Below are positions 15,230-24,695 of a DNA stretch of 33,669 nt, piece by piece. Position 1 is the stretch's first letter. Each line of letters opens with the position of its first letter. Below the pieces are notes generated by a model. That model saw only the letters and a list, made by a program, of their open reading frames with translations. It was not told where the DNA came from and searched no databases. Both the position numbers and the translations under genes were made by a program. Origin of the DNA: an uncultured SAR86 cluster bacterium (GTDB lineage: Bacteria; Pseudomonadota; Gammaproteobacteria; Magnimaribacterales; TMED112); NCBI GenBank assembly GCA_902563885.1, contig CACEYZ010000010.1, forward strand, positions 1-33,669, read 5' to 3'.

Positions 15230-15691
15230 AGACATCAATAAAGCAGACTCTCTACCAGAATCCTTTTTATAATATCCCTCTCGATGACCTACTTTTTTAA
15301 AGTTTAATTTTTCATAGAAACTGATTGCTACTTTATTAGATTCTCTCACTTCAAGAAATATTTCTTTAAGGCCGAAAATTTTTGCTCTTCCAATTAAAAC
15401 CTCAATTACATAAGTGCCTAACCCTTGATTTCTAAACCCCTCAATAACTGAAATATTTTGTAGATGGCACTCATCAAGAACTTTCGAAGCAATGCAGAAG
15501 GCTATTATCTTGTTTTCATCTTTAATGACAAAACTCATGGTCCGAACTTCTAAGACTTGTTTAAATGTATCGATTTTCCATGGAGTTGGGTTTGAATTAC
15601 TTTCTATTGAAAAAACCTCATTAAGATGAGGTTCTGAAAAATTTTCTATTATTAGGTTATTCGCCAGTAAATTTTGCTTTTCTTTTTTCAA
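15215..15691 (-). CDS. rimI: RimI-like N-alpha-acetyltransferase (ribosomal protein S18)
   Basis: A GNAT protein of about 150 residues matching RimI: NSNPTPWKIDTF, ISVIEGFRNQGLGTYVIE (acetyl-CoA loop R/Q-x-x-G-x-G) and the diagnostic LEVRESNKVAISFYEKLNFKKVGHREGYY. RimI acetylates the S18 N-terminus. The start is uncertain: the frame stays open into the upstream crotonase gene, with an ATG at 15739, but homology begins near NNLIIENFSE; the nearest standard codon is TTG at 15691, preceded by a GAGGG. Expression probably depends on the upstream crotonase/tilS mRNA. The 3' end overlaps the convergent peroxidase gene. Confidence 0.85.
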   Translation of the reverse strand: MKKEKQNLLANNLIIENFSEPHLNEVFSIESNSNPTPWKIDTFKQVLEVRTMSFVIKDENKIIAFCIASKVLDECHLQNISVIEGFRNQGLGTYVIEVLIGRAKIFGLKEIFLEVRESNKVAISFYEKLNFKKVGHREGYYKKDSGRESALLMSLALS

Positions 15692-16442
15692 CAAACGCAG
15701 CAACACCCTCAAGATTATCTTTACTACCGACAAGATCATCTTGGAGTTTAGCCTCTTCTTTTAATTGATCATAATAGGACCTAGTGAAGCTCTCTCTCAT
15801 CAGTTGTTTTGTTCGCATTAAAGCTACTGGAGCAAAATCTGCGTAAACTTTTGCCATTTCAATTGCATCGTCTAATACTTTTCCATCGGCAGAGATTTCT
15901 GCACACATGCCTAAGTTCTTACATTCTTCAGCAGATACTCTTTGAGCCTCAGAAGCCATTCTGAAGGCTCTTTGATAGCCAACAATTCTTGGAAGAAGCC
16001 ATGTTGAACCTCCATCTGGAATGAGTCCAATTTTTGAAAAACCTATTTGAAAGAAGCTTGATTGACCCATTAAAACAATATCTGAACTCATGTAATACGC
16101 ACATCCAATACCTGCACAAGGTCCTTCAACTGCCGCAATAACTACTTTATCCATTTCAATGAGATTATTTAGTCCAATGTGGTAACCCTCATTGAGCGCT
16201 TTCTCAACACTTTCCCAGCCCATCATATCGCCTGAAGGTTTTAAATCAGCACCTCCACAAAAAGCACCACCATTTCCAGTAATTACAACAGATTTATATT
16301 TCTTATCTTTCGCTTTTTCTGAGTAGTCGTTGAATAACAAAACTGTTTCAGGATCTAGAGCGTTTCTTTTTTCAGGTCTATTTAATTTGATAACTGCAAT
16401 ATCGTCTTGTTCTTCAAATAAAACTTTGTCACTACTCATCAT
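15657..16442 (-). CDS. Enoyl-CoA hydratase/isomerase family protein (crotonase)
   Basis: A 261-residue crotonase. The oxyanion-hole segments are GNGGAFCGGADL (about 55-67) and AAVEGPCAGIGCAYYMSSD (about 103-121). The second acid is in FSKIGLIPDGGSTWLLPR: Asp where many isomerases and PaaG-like enzymes have it, with no Glu at the hydratase positions, so an isomerase or PaaG-like activity is as likely as hydration. The C-terminal FVEKRKAKFTGE is the usual crotonase tail. The start ATG (16442) overlaps the end of tilS by 11 bases. Placement between tilS and rimI is not a standard neighbourhood; it may serve fatty acid or aromatic degradation. Confidence 0.9.
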   Translation of the reverse strand: MMSSDKVLFEEQDDIAVIKLNRPEKRNALDPETVLLFNDYSEKAKDKKYKSVVITGNGGAFCGGADLKPSGDMMGWESVEKALNEGYHIGLNNLIEMDKVVIAAVEGPCAGIGCAYYMSSDIVLMGQSSFFQIGFSKIGLIPDGGSTWLLPRIVGYQRAFRMASEAQRVSAEECKNLGMCAEISADGKVLDDAIEMAKVYADFAPVALMRTKQLMRESFTRSYYDQLKEEAKLQDDLVGSKDNLEGVAAFVEKRKAKFTGE

Positions 16443-17400
16443 ATTTCTCCATTACTAAGATATTATTTATTTTTTTTAGTATTACGCCAACTCTTTGCCT
16501 ATCACTTCTTTCAAATTTTATTACAGGATTTGCATCTTGTCTTGATTGAAAGAAAGATTTCTCTATTTCTTTCATTTGGCTATGATTCGGTGTGGTAACT
16601 AATTCCATGTCTAACCACAATCTAATTACCTCAGATCTTTCAAAAGTGTCTAATTTCTTAAGTCCTTCGATAGTTAATCCCTCTTCATCCTTTAAATCCA
16701 TGATTTTATTCTTTAGATAATGCTCATAAAGAGTGTTCTGTTTTTTAGTAATTTCAGTCAATTTTGAAATATTTTCATTCAATGAATGCCACTTATCTTT
16801 GATTTTGGGAATAACTTCTTTTCTCAAAAAATTCCTACTGTAGGAAATATTATTATTTGAATGATCTTCAACAAATTTAATTTTATTATTTGATAAAAAT
16901 TCAAGAATATTTCCTTTTGCTTCTTTAAGAAAAGGACGCAAAATTTTATTTTTACCAACGTTAGTTAATCTCGGAATACCAGACATTCCCTTAAGGCCGG
17001 TACCTCTTATAATTCTAAATAAAACTGTTTCTATCTGATCATCTGAGTGATGTCCTTGGATAACTAGAGAGTTTTCAGGTAAAGACTTCAAAACATTCAT
17101 TCTTTTATGTCTTGCAGCAGCTTCAAAACCCTCGCCTGATACCTCAACCTTTATATTTTGTGACTCAAAAGTTATATTTCGTTCATTGCAAAAGTCTCTA
17201 CAATGACTCTCAAACGCACTACTTTGTTCATTTCCATGATTAAAGTGCAATGCAATTAGTTTAGAAGTTAGTTTTATGCTATCAAGATATTCTTTGATCC
17301 TAACAAGTGCATAGGTCGAGTCAGCGCCACCACTATATGAGACATAAATACGTGGTGCGTTAAGAATTAAACTCTTATCCTCTTCATAAATGAATGTCAT
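16432..17400 (-). CDS. tilS: tRNA(Ile)-lysidine synthase
   Basis: Modifies C34 of the minor tRNA-Ile (CAU) to lysidine so that it reads AUA; essential in most bacteria. The PP-loop SGGADS is at residues 23-28, with IALHFNHG after it, and RGTGLKGMSGIPR (about 135-145) and LRPFLKEAK match the family. The 322 residues are shorter than E. coli TilS (432): the middle substrate-binding domain is present, but the C-terminal TilS_C domain appears missing or very reduced, as in many bacteria. It starts three bases after accA ends. Confidence 0.92.
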   Translation of the reverse strand: MTFIYEEDKSLILNAPRIYVSYSGGADSTYALVRIKEYLDSIKLTSKLIALHFNHGNEQSSAFESHCRDFCNERNITFESQNIKVEVSGEGFEAAARHKRMNVLKSLPENSLVIQGHHSDDQIETVLFRIIRGTGLKGMSGIPRLTNVGKNKILRPFLKEAKGNILEFLSNNKIKFVEDHSNNNISYSRNFLRKEVIPKIKDKWHSLNENISKLTEITKKQNTLYEHYLKNKIMDLKDEEGLTIEGLKKLDTFERSEVIRLWLDMELVTTPNHSQMKEIEKSFFQSRQDANPVIKFERSDRQRVGVILKKINNILVMEKYDE

Positions 17401-17403
17401 TAA

Positions 17404-18345
17404 TTAGGCGCCAATTTTTAGAAATTTTTCGTATCGATTTTCAGTTAATTGATCGATAGATTCTTTACTGAATCTTTCTAACTCAGACTTAATAAACTTT
17501 TTAATGTTTTTGTATGTTTCGCTGTGATTTCTATGAGCTCCACCTGTGGGTTCTTTAATAATTGTGTCAATTATCTCAAGCTTTTTTAGATTTGTAGCAT
17601 CTAGCTTTAATGCATCTGCTGCTTCTTCAGCATTTTCAGCTGTTCGCCATAAGATTGAAGCACATGCTTCTGGGGAAGCAACTGAATAAATCGAATACTC
17701 TAACATTCCAATTGTGTCAGCTAAACCAATGCCAAAACCACCACCAGAACCACCTTCGCCTATAACGATATTAATTATGGGAGTTTTTAAATCTGACATT
17801 AACTCTAAGCTTGAAGCAATAGCTTCATGCTGACCAGAGTATTCTGCTTTTACACCAGGATAGGCACCAGGTGTATCAATTAAAGTAATTAAGGGTAAAG
17901 AAAATTTCTCTGCAAGTTTCATTACTCTATTGGCTTTCCTAAAACCAGAAGGATGTGGCATACCAAAATTTCTTTCAACCCTTTCCGCAGTCTCCCTTCC
18001 TTTTTCATGACCTATAATAGCAACTGGCTTCCCATCAAAAAAACCAAGGCCTGCAAGTATAGCTTTATCGTCTTCAGATCTACGATCACCATGAATTTCT
18101 TCAAATTCTGTGAACACATTTGCAACGTAGTCGGCTGTATGTGGTCTATTAGGATGCCTTGCTACCAATACTTTTTCCCAAGGTGTAAGATTCTCATATA
18201 TTCTCTTTGTTTCTTCTTTTGCCAAAGCTTCTAATCTTTTTATTTCCTTAGATAAGTTTTTTGGAGCAGGAACAGCTTTTTTTAGCTCCTCCACTTTTTC
18301 AAGGCAAGTATAAATTGGCTGTTCAAAATCTAAATATTGTTCCAT
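17404..18345 (-). CDS. accA: Acetyl-CoA carboxylase carboxyltransferase subunit alpha
   Basis: Transfers the carboxyl group from biotin to acetyl-CoA with AccD (encoded elsewhere), the first step of fatty acid synthesis. 313 residues from the ATG at 18345, chosen because MEQYLDFEQPI aligns with the E. coli start (MSLNFLDFEQPI); an in-frame ATG/TTG further up would overlap dnaE. Clear motifs: ARHPNRPHTADYV, GHEKGRET, RNFGMPHPSGFRKA, LITLIDTPGAYPG, GEGGSGGGFGIGL and EPTGGAHRN. It begins one base after the dnaE stop, the usual dnaE-accA linkage in Gammaproteobacteria. Confidence 0.97.
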   Translation of the reverse strand: MEQYLDFEQPIYTCLEKVEELKKAVPAPKNLSKEIKRLEALAKEETKRIYENLTPWEKVLVARHPNRPHTADYVANVFTEFEEIHGDRRSEDDKAILAGLGFFDGKPVAIIGHEKGRETAERVERNFGMPHPSGFRKANRVMKLAEKFSLPLITLIDTPGAYPGVKAEYSGQHEAIASSLELMSDLKTPIINIVIGEGGSGGGFGIGLADTIGMLEYSIYSVASPEACASILWRTAENAEEAADALKLDATNLKKLEIIDTIIKEPTGGAHRNHSETYKNIKKFIKSELERFSKESIDQLTENRYEKFLKIGA

Positions 18346-18346
18346 A

Positions 18347-21300
18347 TCAAAAAAGCTTATATTTCTCTTCACCAAAAAGTTTATTTAACTTTTCGAACGT
18401 ACTATCCTCCAGAGAAATCTTAAAATTGTCAACTTTAAATTCTGAAGATAAATTTAACTCCTCGTCACTAATTCTTATGAAGACATCAACGCCACTATCT
18501 GACTCTAATTCTTTTAACTCAGGGAATTGTCCATTTCCTATTTTTTTCATATTTGCTCTATCTATTTCTAGACAGAGCTTCGTTGTTAAGTGATTCCTTG
18601 AATCCTCAATTGACATGATATCTGAAGCTCTCATCCTTATTCTTGCATCTTCTCTAAAATCATCGTGTGAGAACTTCCCTTTGAGCATTACAATTGAATT
18701 TTCTTTAAAGAGCTCTTTCTTGTTATCATGAAGCTCTCTTGGAATTGAAACATCTAAGTTACCTGTTTCATCAGACACTTCAAGCCAAATTGAGACTTGA
18801 GAGCCTTTCTGACGGATCCTTTTTTTATGAATAAGAACCGGCAAAAATTTTTCTTGGCTTGATGCCTGCAATTTACTGATTGGTTTAGTTCTGGAAGAAA
18901 TGGAATTTCTTATTGTTGTTAGTGGATGTTGGCTAAAATAGTAACCGAAGCACTCTAATTCCTTATTTAAAAGCTCTGATTCGGTAAATTCCTCAATTTC
19001 ATAGCCAGAAATGTCAACTTGATTTACATCACCGAACATATCAACTGCGCCAGTCTCTTTGCTTGAATGGATTTGATCTGATGCATCAAGAACCTTTAAA
19101 ATCATACTTATTGCTTCATTCCTACTACAGAAATCATCAAAAACTCCAGCTTTTGCCATGCTCTCTAATGCTCTTTTTCCACCTTTACGTAAATCAACTC
19201 TTGAAGCCAAATCCATCATACTTTTAAATTCTGCCTTTTCTCTTTCTTCACATAAATCCTGAACAAACTTCTTTCCAACATTTTTTAGTGCAGCAAGACT
19301 GTATTCAATGCAATTATCTTTATTTACTAAGAAAATATCATTTGAGGAATTAATATTCGGTGGAATAATTTTAACTTTCATTACCTCGCAATCTTTGATG
19401 TGCGGTTCAAGTTTATCGGTTTTATCTTGCTCTGATGTTAGAACAGAAGCTAAGAAATGAGCAGTAAAGTGTGTTTTAAGGTATGCAGTTTGGTATGCAA
19501 GGTATGCATACGCAGCTGAATGTGATTTATTAAATCCATAACCGGCAAATGTCTCTATATTTTCAAAGATTTCTTCAGCTTTTTGTGCATCTATATTATT
19601 TTGTTCACAGCCTTTAACAAATGTTCCTTTTTCTTGTTCCATGACATCTGCTTTCTTTTTACCCATTGCTCTTCTTAAATTATCAGCATCTCCAAGTGAA
19701 TATGATGCTAATACCTGTGCTGCCTCCATCACCTGTTCCTGATAAACAAAGACTCCATAAGTCTCATTTAAAATTTTTCTTAACGCGGGATGCTGCACAG
19801 TAACTTCAGATTTACCTAATTTTCTTTTGATGTATTGATCTAGCATTCCTGATTCCATTGGTCCCGGTCTATAGAGGGCAACAAGTGCAATAATGTCAGT
19901 GAAATTTTCTGGTTTCATTCTTTTAACAACATCAACCATCCCTCTGGATTCAAGTTGAAAGATGCCCTTGGTTTTACCTGACTTTAATAATTTAAAAACT
20001 TTTTTATCATCAAAAGGAATGGATTTTAATTTGAAATCAGGTTCAATATTTTCAATAGATTTAACAGCATTATTGATTACTGTTAATGTTCTTAACCCTA
20101 GGAAATCAAATTTAATAAGACCACTTTCCTCAACGTCATACATGTCTAACTGAGTTGCTAAGGAATCAGTCTCCTCATCAAAATGCAAAGGTGTAAATTC
20201 ATGAATATCATTTGGCGCAATAACTACACCTGCAGCATGCTTCCCTATACTTCTAGCTTTGCCTTCAAGTGCAAGAGAAAGTTCAATTATTTCGGCCGCC
20301 TCATCGTCTTCTTCCCTTAGTTTTTTTAATTCATTGCTTTCAGTTGGAATTGTGTAATTAGTATTTTTAGATATTGAATTTTTTAAGCTTTCAACAATTT
20401 TTCCATCTTTAGAAACATTTCCTTCTTCATCTGATTTTAGACCTTTTAAATCTTTATCAAGAACTCCTTTTATGTAAACATCACCATTTTTATCAATAAA
20501 CACCTCTCCATATATAGCTTCAAGAAGTGAAATTCCTGGGGTATCTGGTACAAGCTTGGCTAACTTATCTCCAAAACCGTATGGCTTATCAAGAATTCTT
20601 GTTACATCTCTAATTACTCCTTTTGCTGCCATTGTTCCAATAGTTCCAATTTGAGCAACAGACTTCTCACCATACTTGTTTTTTACATAATCAATAACGT
20701 TATCTCTTCCTTCAATACAAAAATCAATATCAAAGTCAGGAAAAGACATCCTCTCTGGATTTAAGAATCTTTCAAAAATAAGTCCATACTTCAATGGATC
20801 AAGCTCTGTAATTGACAATACATAGGCTACTAGTGAACCTGCACCTGATCCTCTTCCAGGTCCCACTGGAATATAATTTTGTTTTGCCCATTTAACAAAA
20901 TCCATCACTATAAGAAAATATCCTGGATAGTCTTTTTCAGTAATTATCTTTAATTCAGATGCTAGCCTCTTTCTATAAAGATCTTTATCTAGTTTTTCAT
21001 TATCTTTAAGATATCCCTCTAGTCGCTCTTTTGAAATATTCTCAAGATGTTGGGCTAATGAAATGTCTTCCTCTATTTGATAAGAGGGGAGAAAATATTC
21101 TTCCTCACTAAGAAAAACATTGCATTGCTTCGCAATTTCAAAGGTATTGAGCAATAAATCTTCCTTATGATTAGATTTCATTTCTTCAAAAGTCTTGAAA
21201 TATTGCTCTTCAGAACAACTTGGGTTATCCATTTCATTTCTTAGATGTGTTCCTTTATTTATAGCTACTTTTGCTTGATGGTTTAAGTAATCATTTTGTT

Positions 21301-21898
21301 TAATGAAATGCACATCATTTAATGCAACAGCATGAATATTCTTTTCTAAGCAAAATTTTATTAAATTTGAAGAATTTTCATCGTATGCATTTTCAGAATA
21401 ATTCGTTACGCCCAAATATAGATTTGATGAGAAAGCGTTTTTTAGCGCTTCAATTGTCGCCACAAAATCTTTTCCGTCTTGAATATCAGTTGATTTATAG
21501 TCTGAGAAATTATCAGAGGGCAAAATAAAAATAATATCTTCTTTTAAAGCTAATATTTCATTTCCATTTATCTTAATTCCCTTATTTGCCTGCAAATAGC
21601 TTTTTGTACTCAATGAAAATAGCTTTTCCAGACCTTTTTTATTTTTTGCTAGCAATAGTCCTTTAGTAAGACCCTTTAAATTGGATTCGATATCAAAATC
21701 AACTCCACAAATTGGTTTTATACCTTTTGAAATTGCATAGTTATAAAATTTTATAATGCCAAAAAAACTGTTCTTATCAGTTAAAGCTACCGCCTTTAAT
21801 CCATTTTTATATGCTGCATCAACTATATCTTTTGGAGTAGGTAATCCAGATTTCAAACTGTAATGAGATTTTACCTGTAAATGTACAAATTCAGACAT
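18347..21898 (-). CDS. dnaE: DNA polymerase III alpha subunit
   Basis: The replicative polymerase, 1183 residues (E. coli 1160). Order: N-terminal PHP domain (EFVHLQVKSHYSLKSG, VALTDKNSFFG; several of its metal ligands look altered, as in other non-proofreading DnaE), the polymerase domain with RGSGAGSLVAYVL and the catalytic PDFDID (D390 and D392), GKHAAGVVIAP, FDFLGLRTL, ALYRPGPMESGM and FNKSHSAAYAYLAYQTAYLK, then an HhH region and an OB-fold (about 1000-1080). Proofreading would come from DnaQ elsewhere. ATG overlaps the rnhB stop by one base (TAATG). It lies between rnhB and accA as usual. Confidence 0.98.
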   Translation of the reverse strand: MSEFVHLQVKSHYSLKSGLPTPKDIVDAAYKNGLKAVALTDKNSFFGIIKFYNYAISKGIKPICGVDFDIESNLKGLTKGLLLAKNKKGLEKLFSLSTKSYLQANKGIKINGNEILALKEDIIFILPSDNFSDYKSTDIQDGKDFVATIEALKNAFSSNLYLGVTNYSENAYDENSSNLIKFCLEKNIHAVALNDVHFIKQNDYLNHQAKVAINKGTHLRNEMDNPSCSEEQYFKTFEEMKSNHKEDLLLNTFEIAKQCNVFLSEEEYFLPSYQIEEDISLAQHLENISKERLEGYLKDNEKLDKDLYRKRLASELKIITEKDYPGYFLIVMDFVKWAKQNYIPVGPGRGSGAGSLVAYVLSITELDPLKYGLIFERFLNPERMSFPDFDIDFCIEGRDNVIDYVKNKYGEKSVAQIGTIGTMAAKGVIRDVTRILDKPYGFGDKLAKLVPDTPGISLLEAIYGEVFIDKNGDVYIKGVLDKDLKGLKSDEEGNVSKDGKIVESLKNSISKNTNYTIPTESNELKKLREEDDEAAEIIELSLALEGKARSIGKHAAGVVIAPNDIHEFTPLHFDEETDSLATQLDMYDVEESGLIKFDFLGLRTLTVINNAVKSIENIEPDFKLKSIPFDDKKVFKLLKSGKTKGIFQLESRGMVDVVKRMKPENFTDIIALVALYRPGPMESGMLDQYIKRKLGKSEVTVQHPALRKILNETYGVFVYQEQVMEAAQVLASYSLGDADNLRRAMGKKKADVMEQEKGTFVKGCEQNNIDAQKAEEIFENIETFAGYGFNKSHSAAYAYLAYQTAYLKTHFTAHFLASVLTSEQDKTDKLEPHIKDCEVMKVKIIPPNINSSNDIFLVNKDNCIEYSLAALKNVGKKFVQDLCEEREKAEFKSMMDLASRVDLRKGGKRALESMAKAGVFDDFCSRNEAISMILKVLDASDQIHSSKETGAVDMFGDVNQVDISGYEIEEFTESELLNKELECFGYYFSQHPLTTIRNSISSRTKPISKLQASSQEKFLPVLIHKKRIRQKGSQVSIWLEVSDETGNLDVSIPRELHDNKKELFKENSIVMLKGKFSHDDFREDARIRMRASDIMSIEDSRNHLTTKLCLEIDRANMKKIGNGQFPELKELESDSGVDVFIRISDEELNLSSEFKVDNFKISLEDSTFEKLNKLFGEEKYKLF

Positions 21899-22437
21899 TA
21901 TTTCATTTTAAAACTTTTTCTATGAATCTTTGATAAACCATATTCAATTATTGCCTCTTTATGCATTTGAGTGGGATATCCTTTATTTTTTTCAAAATAA
22001 TACACTGGGAATATCTTTGCGTATTGAGCCATCAAATTATCTCTAAAATGTTTAGCATAAATTGAAGCTGCACTTATCTGTTGATGCACTTTATCGCCAC
22101 CAATAATTGCTTCAGCATTTAATAGTTCACTTGGCACATACTTACCATCAATAAGGATTTTTTCTGGTTTTATTTGAATGTTATTAATTGCTCTTTTCAT
22201 TGCAAGGTGTGTAGCGTTAAGAATATTCAACTCATCAATTTCGTGAGGGGTACAAACACCTATAGATGCAAAAGTATTTCTTCTCAGGAATTGAAATTGT
22301 TTAGATCTTAATGATTCTGAAGTGCTTTTAGAATCTTTAAATATTTCATTTATTTCTTCAGGAAGGATTACACAACTCGCAACAACTGGCCCAGCTAGAC
22401 AACCAACTCCTACCTCATCAACGCCTGCAATAATCAT
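21898..22437 (-). CDS. rnhB: Ribonuclease HII with an altered GRG motif
   Basis: Removes ribonucleotides from DNA and degrades RNA primers. The 179 residues contain the DEDD metal ligands: D and E in AGVDEVG, D in ILIDG, and D in YAKHFRD, plus SAASIYAK and KNKGYPTQMHKEAI. The usual DEVGRGPLAG reads DEVGVGCLAG: the arginine of the GRG motif, which contacts the RNA-DNA junction in RNase HII, is valine, and the following Pro is Cys. Start ATG 22437 (an in-frame TTG at 22449 is possible) lies inside lpxB; overlap about 20 bases. Position lpxB-rnhB-dnaE is standard. Confidence 0.93.
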   Translation of the reverse strand: MIIAGVDEVGVGCLAGPVVASCVILPEEINEIFKDSKSTSESLRSKQFQFLRRNTFASIGVCTPHEIDELNILNATHLAMKRAINNIQIKPEKILIDGKYVPSELLNAEAIIGGDKVHQQISAASIYAKHFRDNLMAQYAKIFPVYYFEKNKGYPTQMHKEAIIEYGLSKIHRKSFKMK

Positions 22438-23497
22438 TAATTTGATCAAGAAATCTTGAAAAATTTGGCTTTGTTAACAAATTCGAAGCATTTTTCAGTT
22501 CAGTTGAAATTTTTTCTTTATTTTCAAAATTATTTTTCATATCCTCAACAATGTTTTCTACACTCATTTTGTTCTGCAGAAGCTCTTTCATAACTTGTTT
22601 TCCCGCTATTAGGTTGGGTAATGCTACGAATTTAGCATTCACTAATATTTTATAAATCCAATAATTAATTAAATTAGTTTTATAAACAACAGTCGTTGGT
22701 ATTTCAGATAGCATACATTCCAATGTAGCAGTTCCAGAACAGCATATTGCAAGAGAAGCTTCTCTCATTATCTCTCTAGCTTTTACTACTTTTGCGCTAA
22801 TTCCAACCTCATTTTTTATATATGAATTTATTAACTTAAGTGTTGCTTGGTCGTATGCAGGAATAATTGCTCTAAATTTTTTGTTTTCTGAAAACAACTT
22901 GAAGCTTTTTATCATTACTGGTAAATGGTGTTCGATTTCTGACTTTCTACTACCTGGCAAAAGACATATCAACTTATCATCCTTGTCACCGGTATAAAGA
23001 TTTTTATTGCTTAAAAGAGGATGTCCAATACAAAGCGCTCCTTTATTCACCTTTTTGCAGTAATCAAGCTCAAATGGAAATAAACAGAGCATATAGTCAA
23101 CGAATTTAAATTTTTTTGCTCTACCTTTACGCCATGCCCAGACAGATGGGCATACTACATGGACTGTTAGGATATTTAATCTGTGTAATTGCTTGTGAAT
23201 TTCGAAATTAAAATCAGGAGCATCTATACCAATAAAAATATCTATCTCTTCATCTTTAAATTGTTTAATTAGTTTTTTTTGAAACTTTTTGATGTTAAAA
23301 AAATTTTTTAAGGGATCTATAAATCCCATGACTTCGATTATTTTTCTATTTTTTGATGTGCCATACTGTAAAAGATCTCCACCACCGACACCAATAACTT
23401 CAATATCCCCAAATTTATCTTTTATTTGTTTAATTAATCTACTTCCTAGAAGGTCTCCTGAAGGTTCTGCAGATACAATTCCAACTTTAATACTCAA
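22418..23497 (-). CDS. lpxB: Lipid-A-disaccharide synthase
   Basis: Joins lipid X to UDP-diacylglucosamine to give the lipid A disaccharide on the inner-membrane surface. 359 residues (E. coli 382) of GT19 family: SAEPSGDLLGSRLI at the start, GVGGGDL, IGIDAPDFNFE, VVCPSVWAWRKGRAK, LPGSRKSEI and AICCSGTATLE are all conserved. Translation starts at TTG 23497 directly after the lpxA TAG, a rare start codon that could lower its yield. Its 3' end overlaps rnhB. Confidence 0.96.
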   Translation of the reverse strand: MSIKVGIVSAEPSGDLLGSRLIKQIKDKFGDIEVIGVGGGDLLQYGTSKNRKIIEVMGFIDPLKNFFNIKKFQKKLIKQFKDEEIDIFIGIDAPDFNFEIHKQLHRLNILTVHVVCPSVWAWRKGRAKKFKFVDYMLCLFPFELDYCKKVNKGALCIGHPLLSNKNLYTGDKDDKLICLLPGSRKSEIEHHLPVMIKSFKLFSENKKFRAIIPAYDQATLKLINSYIKNEVGISAKVVKAREIMREASLAICCSGTATLECMLSEIPTTVVYKTNLINYWIYKILVNAKFVALPNLIAGKQVMKELLQNKMSVENIVEDMKNNFENKEKISTELKNASNLLTKPNFSRFLDQINDYCRR

Positions 23498-24274
23498 CTA
23501 TCTATGAATTCCTCTTGAAGATTTTTTTACAGATGTGATGAATGTTTTAACATCTTCATCTTTAGAGAATTTTTTTTCTAAATCAGCAATTGCATCTTCA
23601 GATTTTAATTTGCTCTTAAAGAAAATCTTAAATGCGTCTTTAATATTAGAAATTTGATTTTTAGAAAATAATTTTCTCTCTAAACCAATTGTGTTGATTC
23701 CAAGAAGTTTCAAAGGGTTGCCTGCAACACGTGTATAAGCAGCAACGTCCATTGTTATTTGAGAACCCATTCCAGTAAAACTATAAGAACCCAACTGACA
23801 GAATTGGTGTATCAAAGTATATCCCCCTAAAGTTACGTAATCACCAATCTTTACATGTCCAGCTAATGCACAATTATCAACTAAAATGTTGTGATCTCCT
23901 AAAACACAGTCATGGGCAATCATCACACCAGGCATGATTAAGTTTTTGTTGCCAACTTTTGTAAAACCTAAGTCAGCTGCAGTACCTCTATGAACTTTAC
24001 AAAATTCTCGAAAGGTATTTCCATTACCAATCTCTAAATGAGTTTTTTCTCCTTGATACTTTAAATCTGGAGTATCTTCTCCAATTACAGAAAAGGGAAA
24101 AAACTCATTATTTGGGCCAATCTTTGTTGGTCCTTGAATAACAACATGAGATTTTAAAATACACTCTTTATCAATTGATACTTCGGGACCAATAACACAA
24201 TATGGACCAACTTTTACACTTTCATGAAGCTCAGCTTTTTTATCTATTACTGCTGTTTGATGGATATTACTCAT
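23498..24274 (-). CDS. lpxA: UDP-N-acetylglucosamine acyltransferase
   Basis: First step of lipid A synthesis: adds a 3-hydroxyacyl chain from ACP to UDP-GlcNAc. 258 residues, left-handed beta-helix built of hexapeptide repeats (residues about 5-190), C-terminal helices after NTIGLERKLFS. The catalytic His lies in MIAHDCVLGDHNILVDN (E. coli H125), and CKVHRGTAADLGFTKVGN matches the active-site loop. The ATG overlaps fabZ by 8 bases. Confidence 0.97.
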   Translation of the reverse strand: MSNIHQTAVIDKKAELHESVKVGPYCVIGPEVSIDKECILKSHVVIQGPTKIGPNNEFFPFSVIGEDTPDLKYQGEKTHLEIGNGNTFREFCKVHRGTAADLGFTKVGNKNLIMPGVMIAHDCVLGDHNILVDNCALAGHVKIGDYVTLGGYTLIHQFCQLGSYSFTGMGSQITMDVAAYTRVAGNPLKLLGINTIGLERKLFSKNQISNIKDAFKIFFKSKLKSEDAIADLEKKFSKDEDVKTFITSVKKSSRGIHR

Positions 24275-24695
24275 TTAAACTTCTATCTGCACAAATAATC
24301 ACTGCAGAACAAACTAATTTATCCTCTTTGAAGGCAGATGACTCAAATTTCCAGATACCTCTTTTAGAGCTTATAACCTTCGATTCAAATTTTAAAGTAT
24401 CATTTGGCAGCACTTTTTGTCTAAACCTAACCTTTTCTACACCGCATAGTAGGTAAACTGAATCTTTAGTAGCTTCCTGTTTCATTATATGTGAGCCCAA
24501 TAATCCACAACTTTGTGCCATTGCTTCAAGAATTAAAACTCCTGGCATTATTGGAAAATCTGGGAAATGTCCTTTGAAAAATTCCTCGTCGGGTGAAACA
24601 AATCTTTTTGCTACTATTTTTTCATTCGACACTTCAATAACCTCATCGATAAATAAAAAGGGATCTCTATGTGGTAAAAATGCTTCTACTTTCAT
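24267..24695 (-). CDS. fabZ: 3-hydroxyacyl-[ACP] dehydratase FabZ
   Basis: Dehydrates 3-hydroxyacyl-ACP in fatty acid elongation. 142 residues, hot-dog fold: [34 protein letters not shown] with catalytic His43 and Glu57, and a final strand [15 protein letters not shown]. It sits between lpxD and lpxA, whose 3-hydroxyacyl-ACP substrate it competes for, as in E. coli. It overlaps lpxD by four and lpxA by eight bases. Confidence 0.97.
   Translation of the reverse strand: MKVEAFLPHRDPFLFIDEVIEVSNEKIVAKRFVSPDEEFFKGHFPDFPIMPGVLILEAMAQSCGLLGSHIMKQEATKDSVYLLCGVEKVRFRQKVLPNDTLKFESKVISSKRGIWKFESSAFKEDKLVCSAVIICADRSLNE

Noticed and set aside
18346..18375. Longer accA start overlapping dnaE
   Set aside because: Homology with AccA begins at MEQYLDFEQP (18345); the upstream codons fall inside the end of dnaE.
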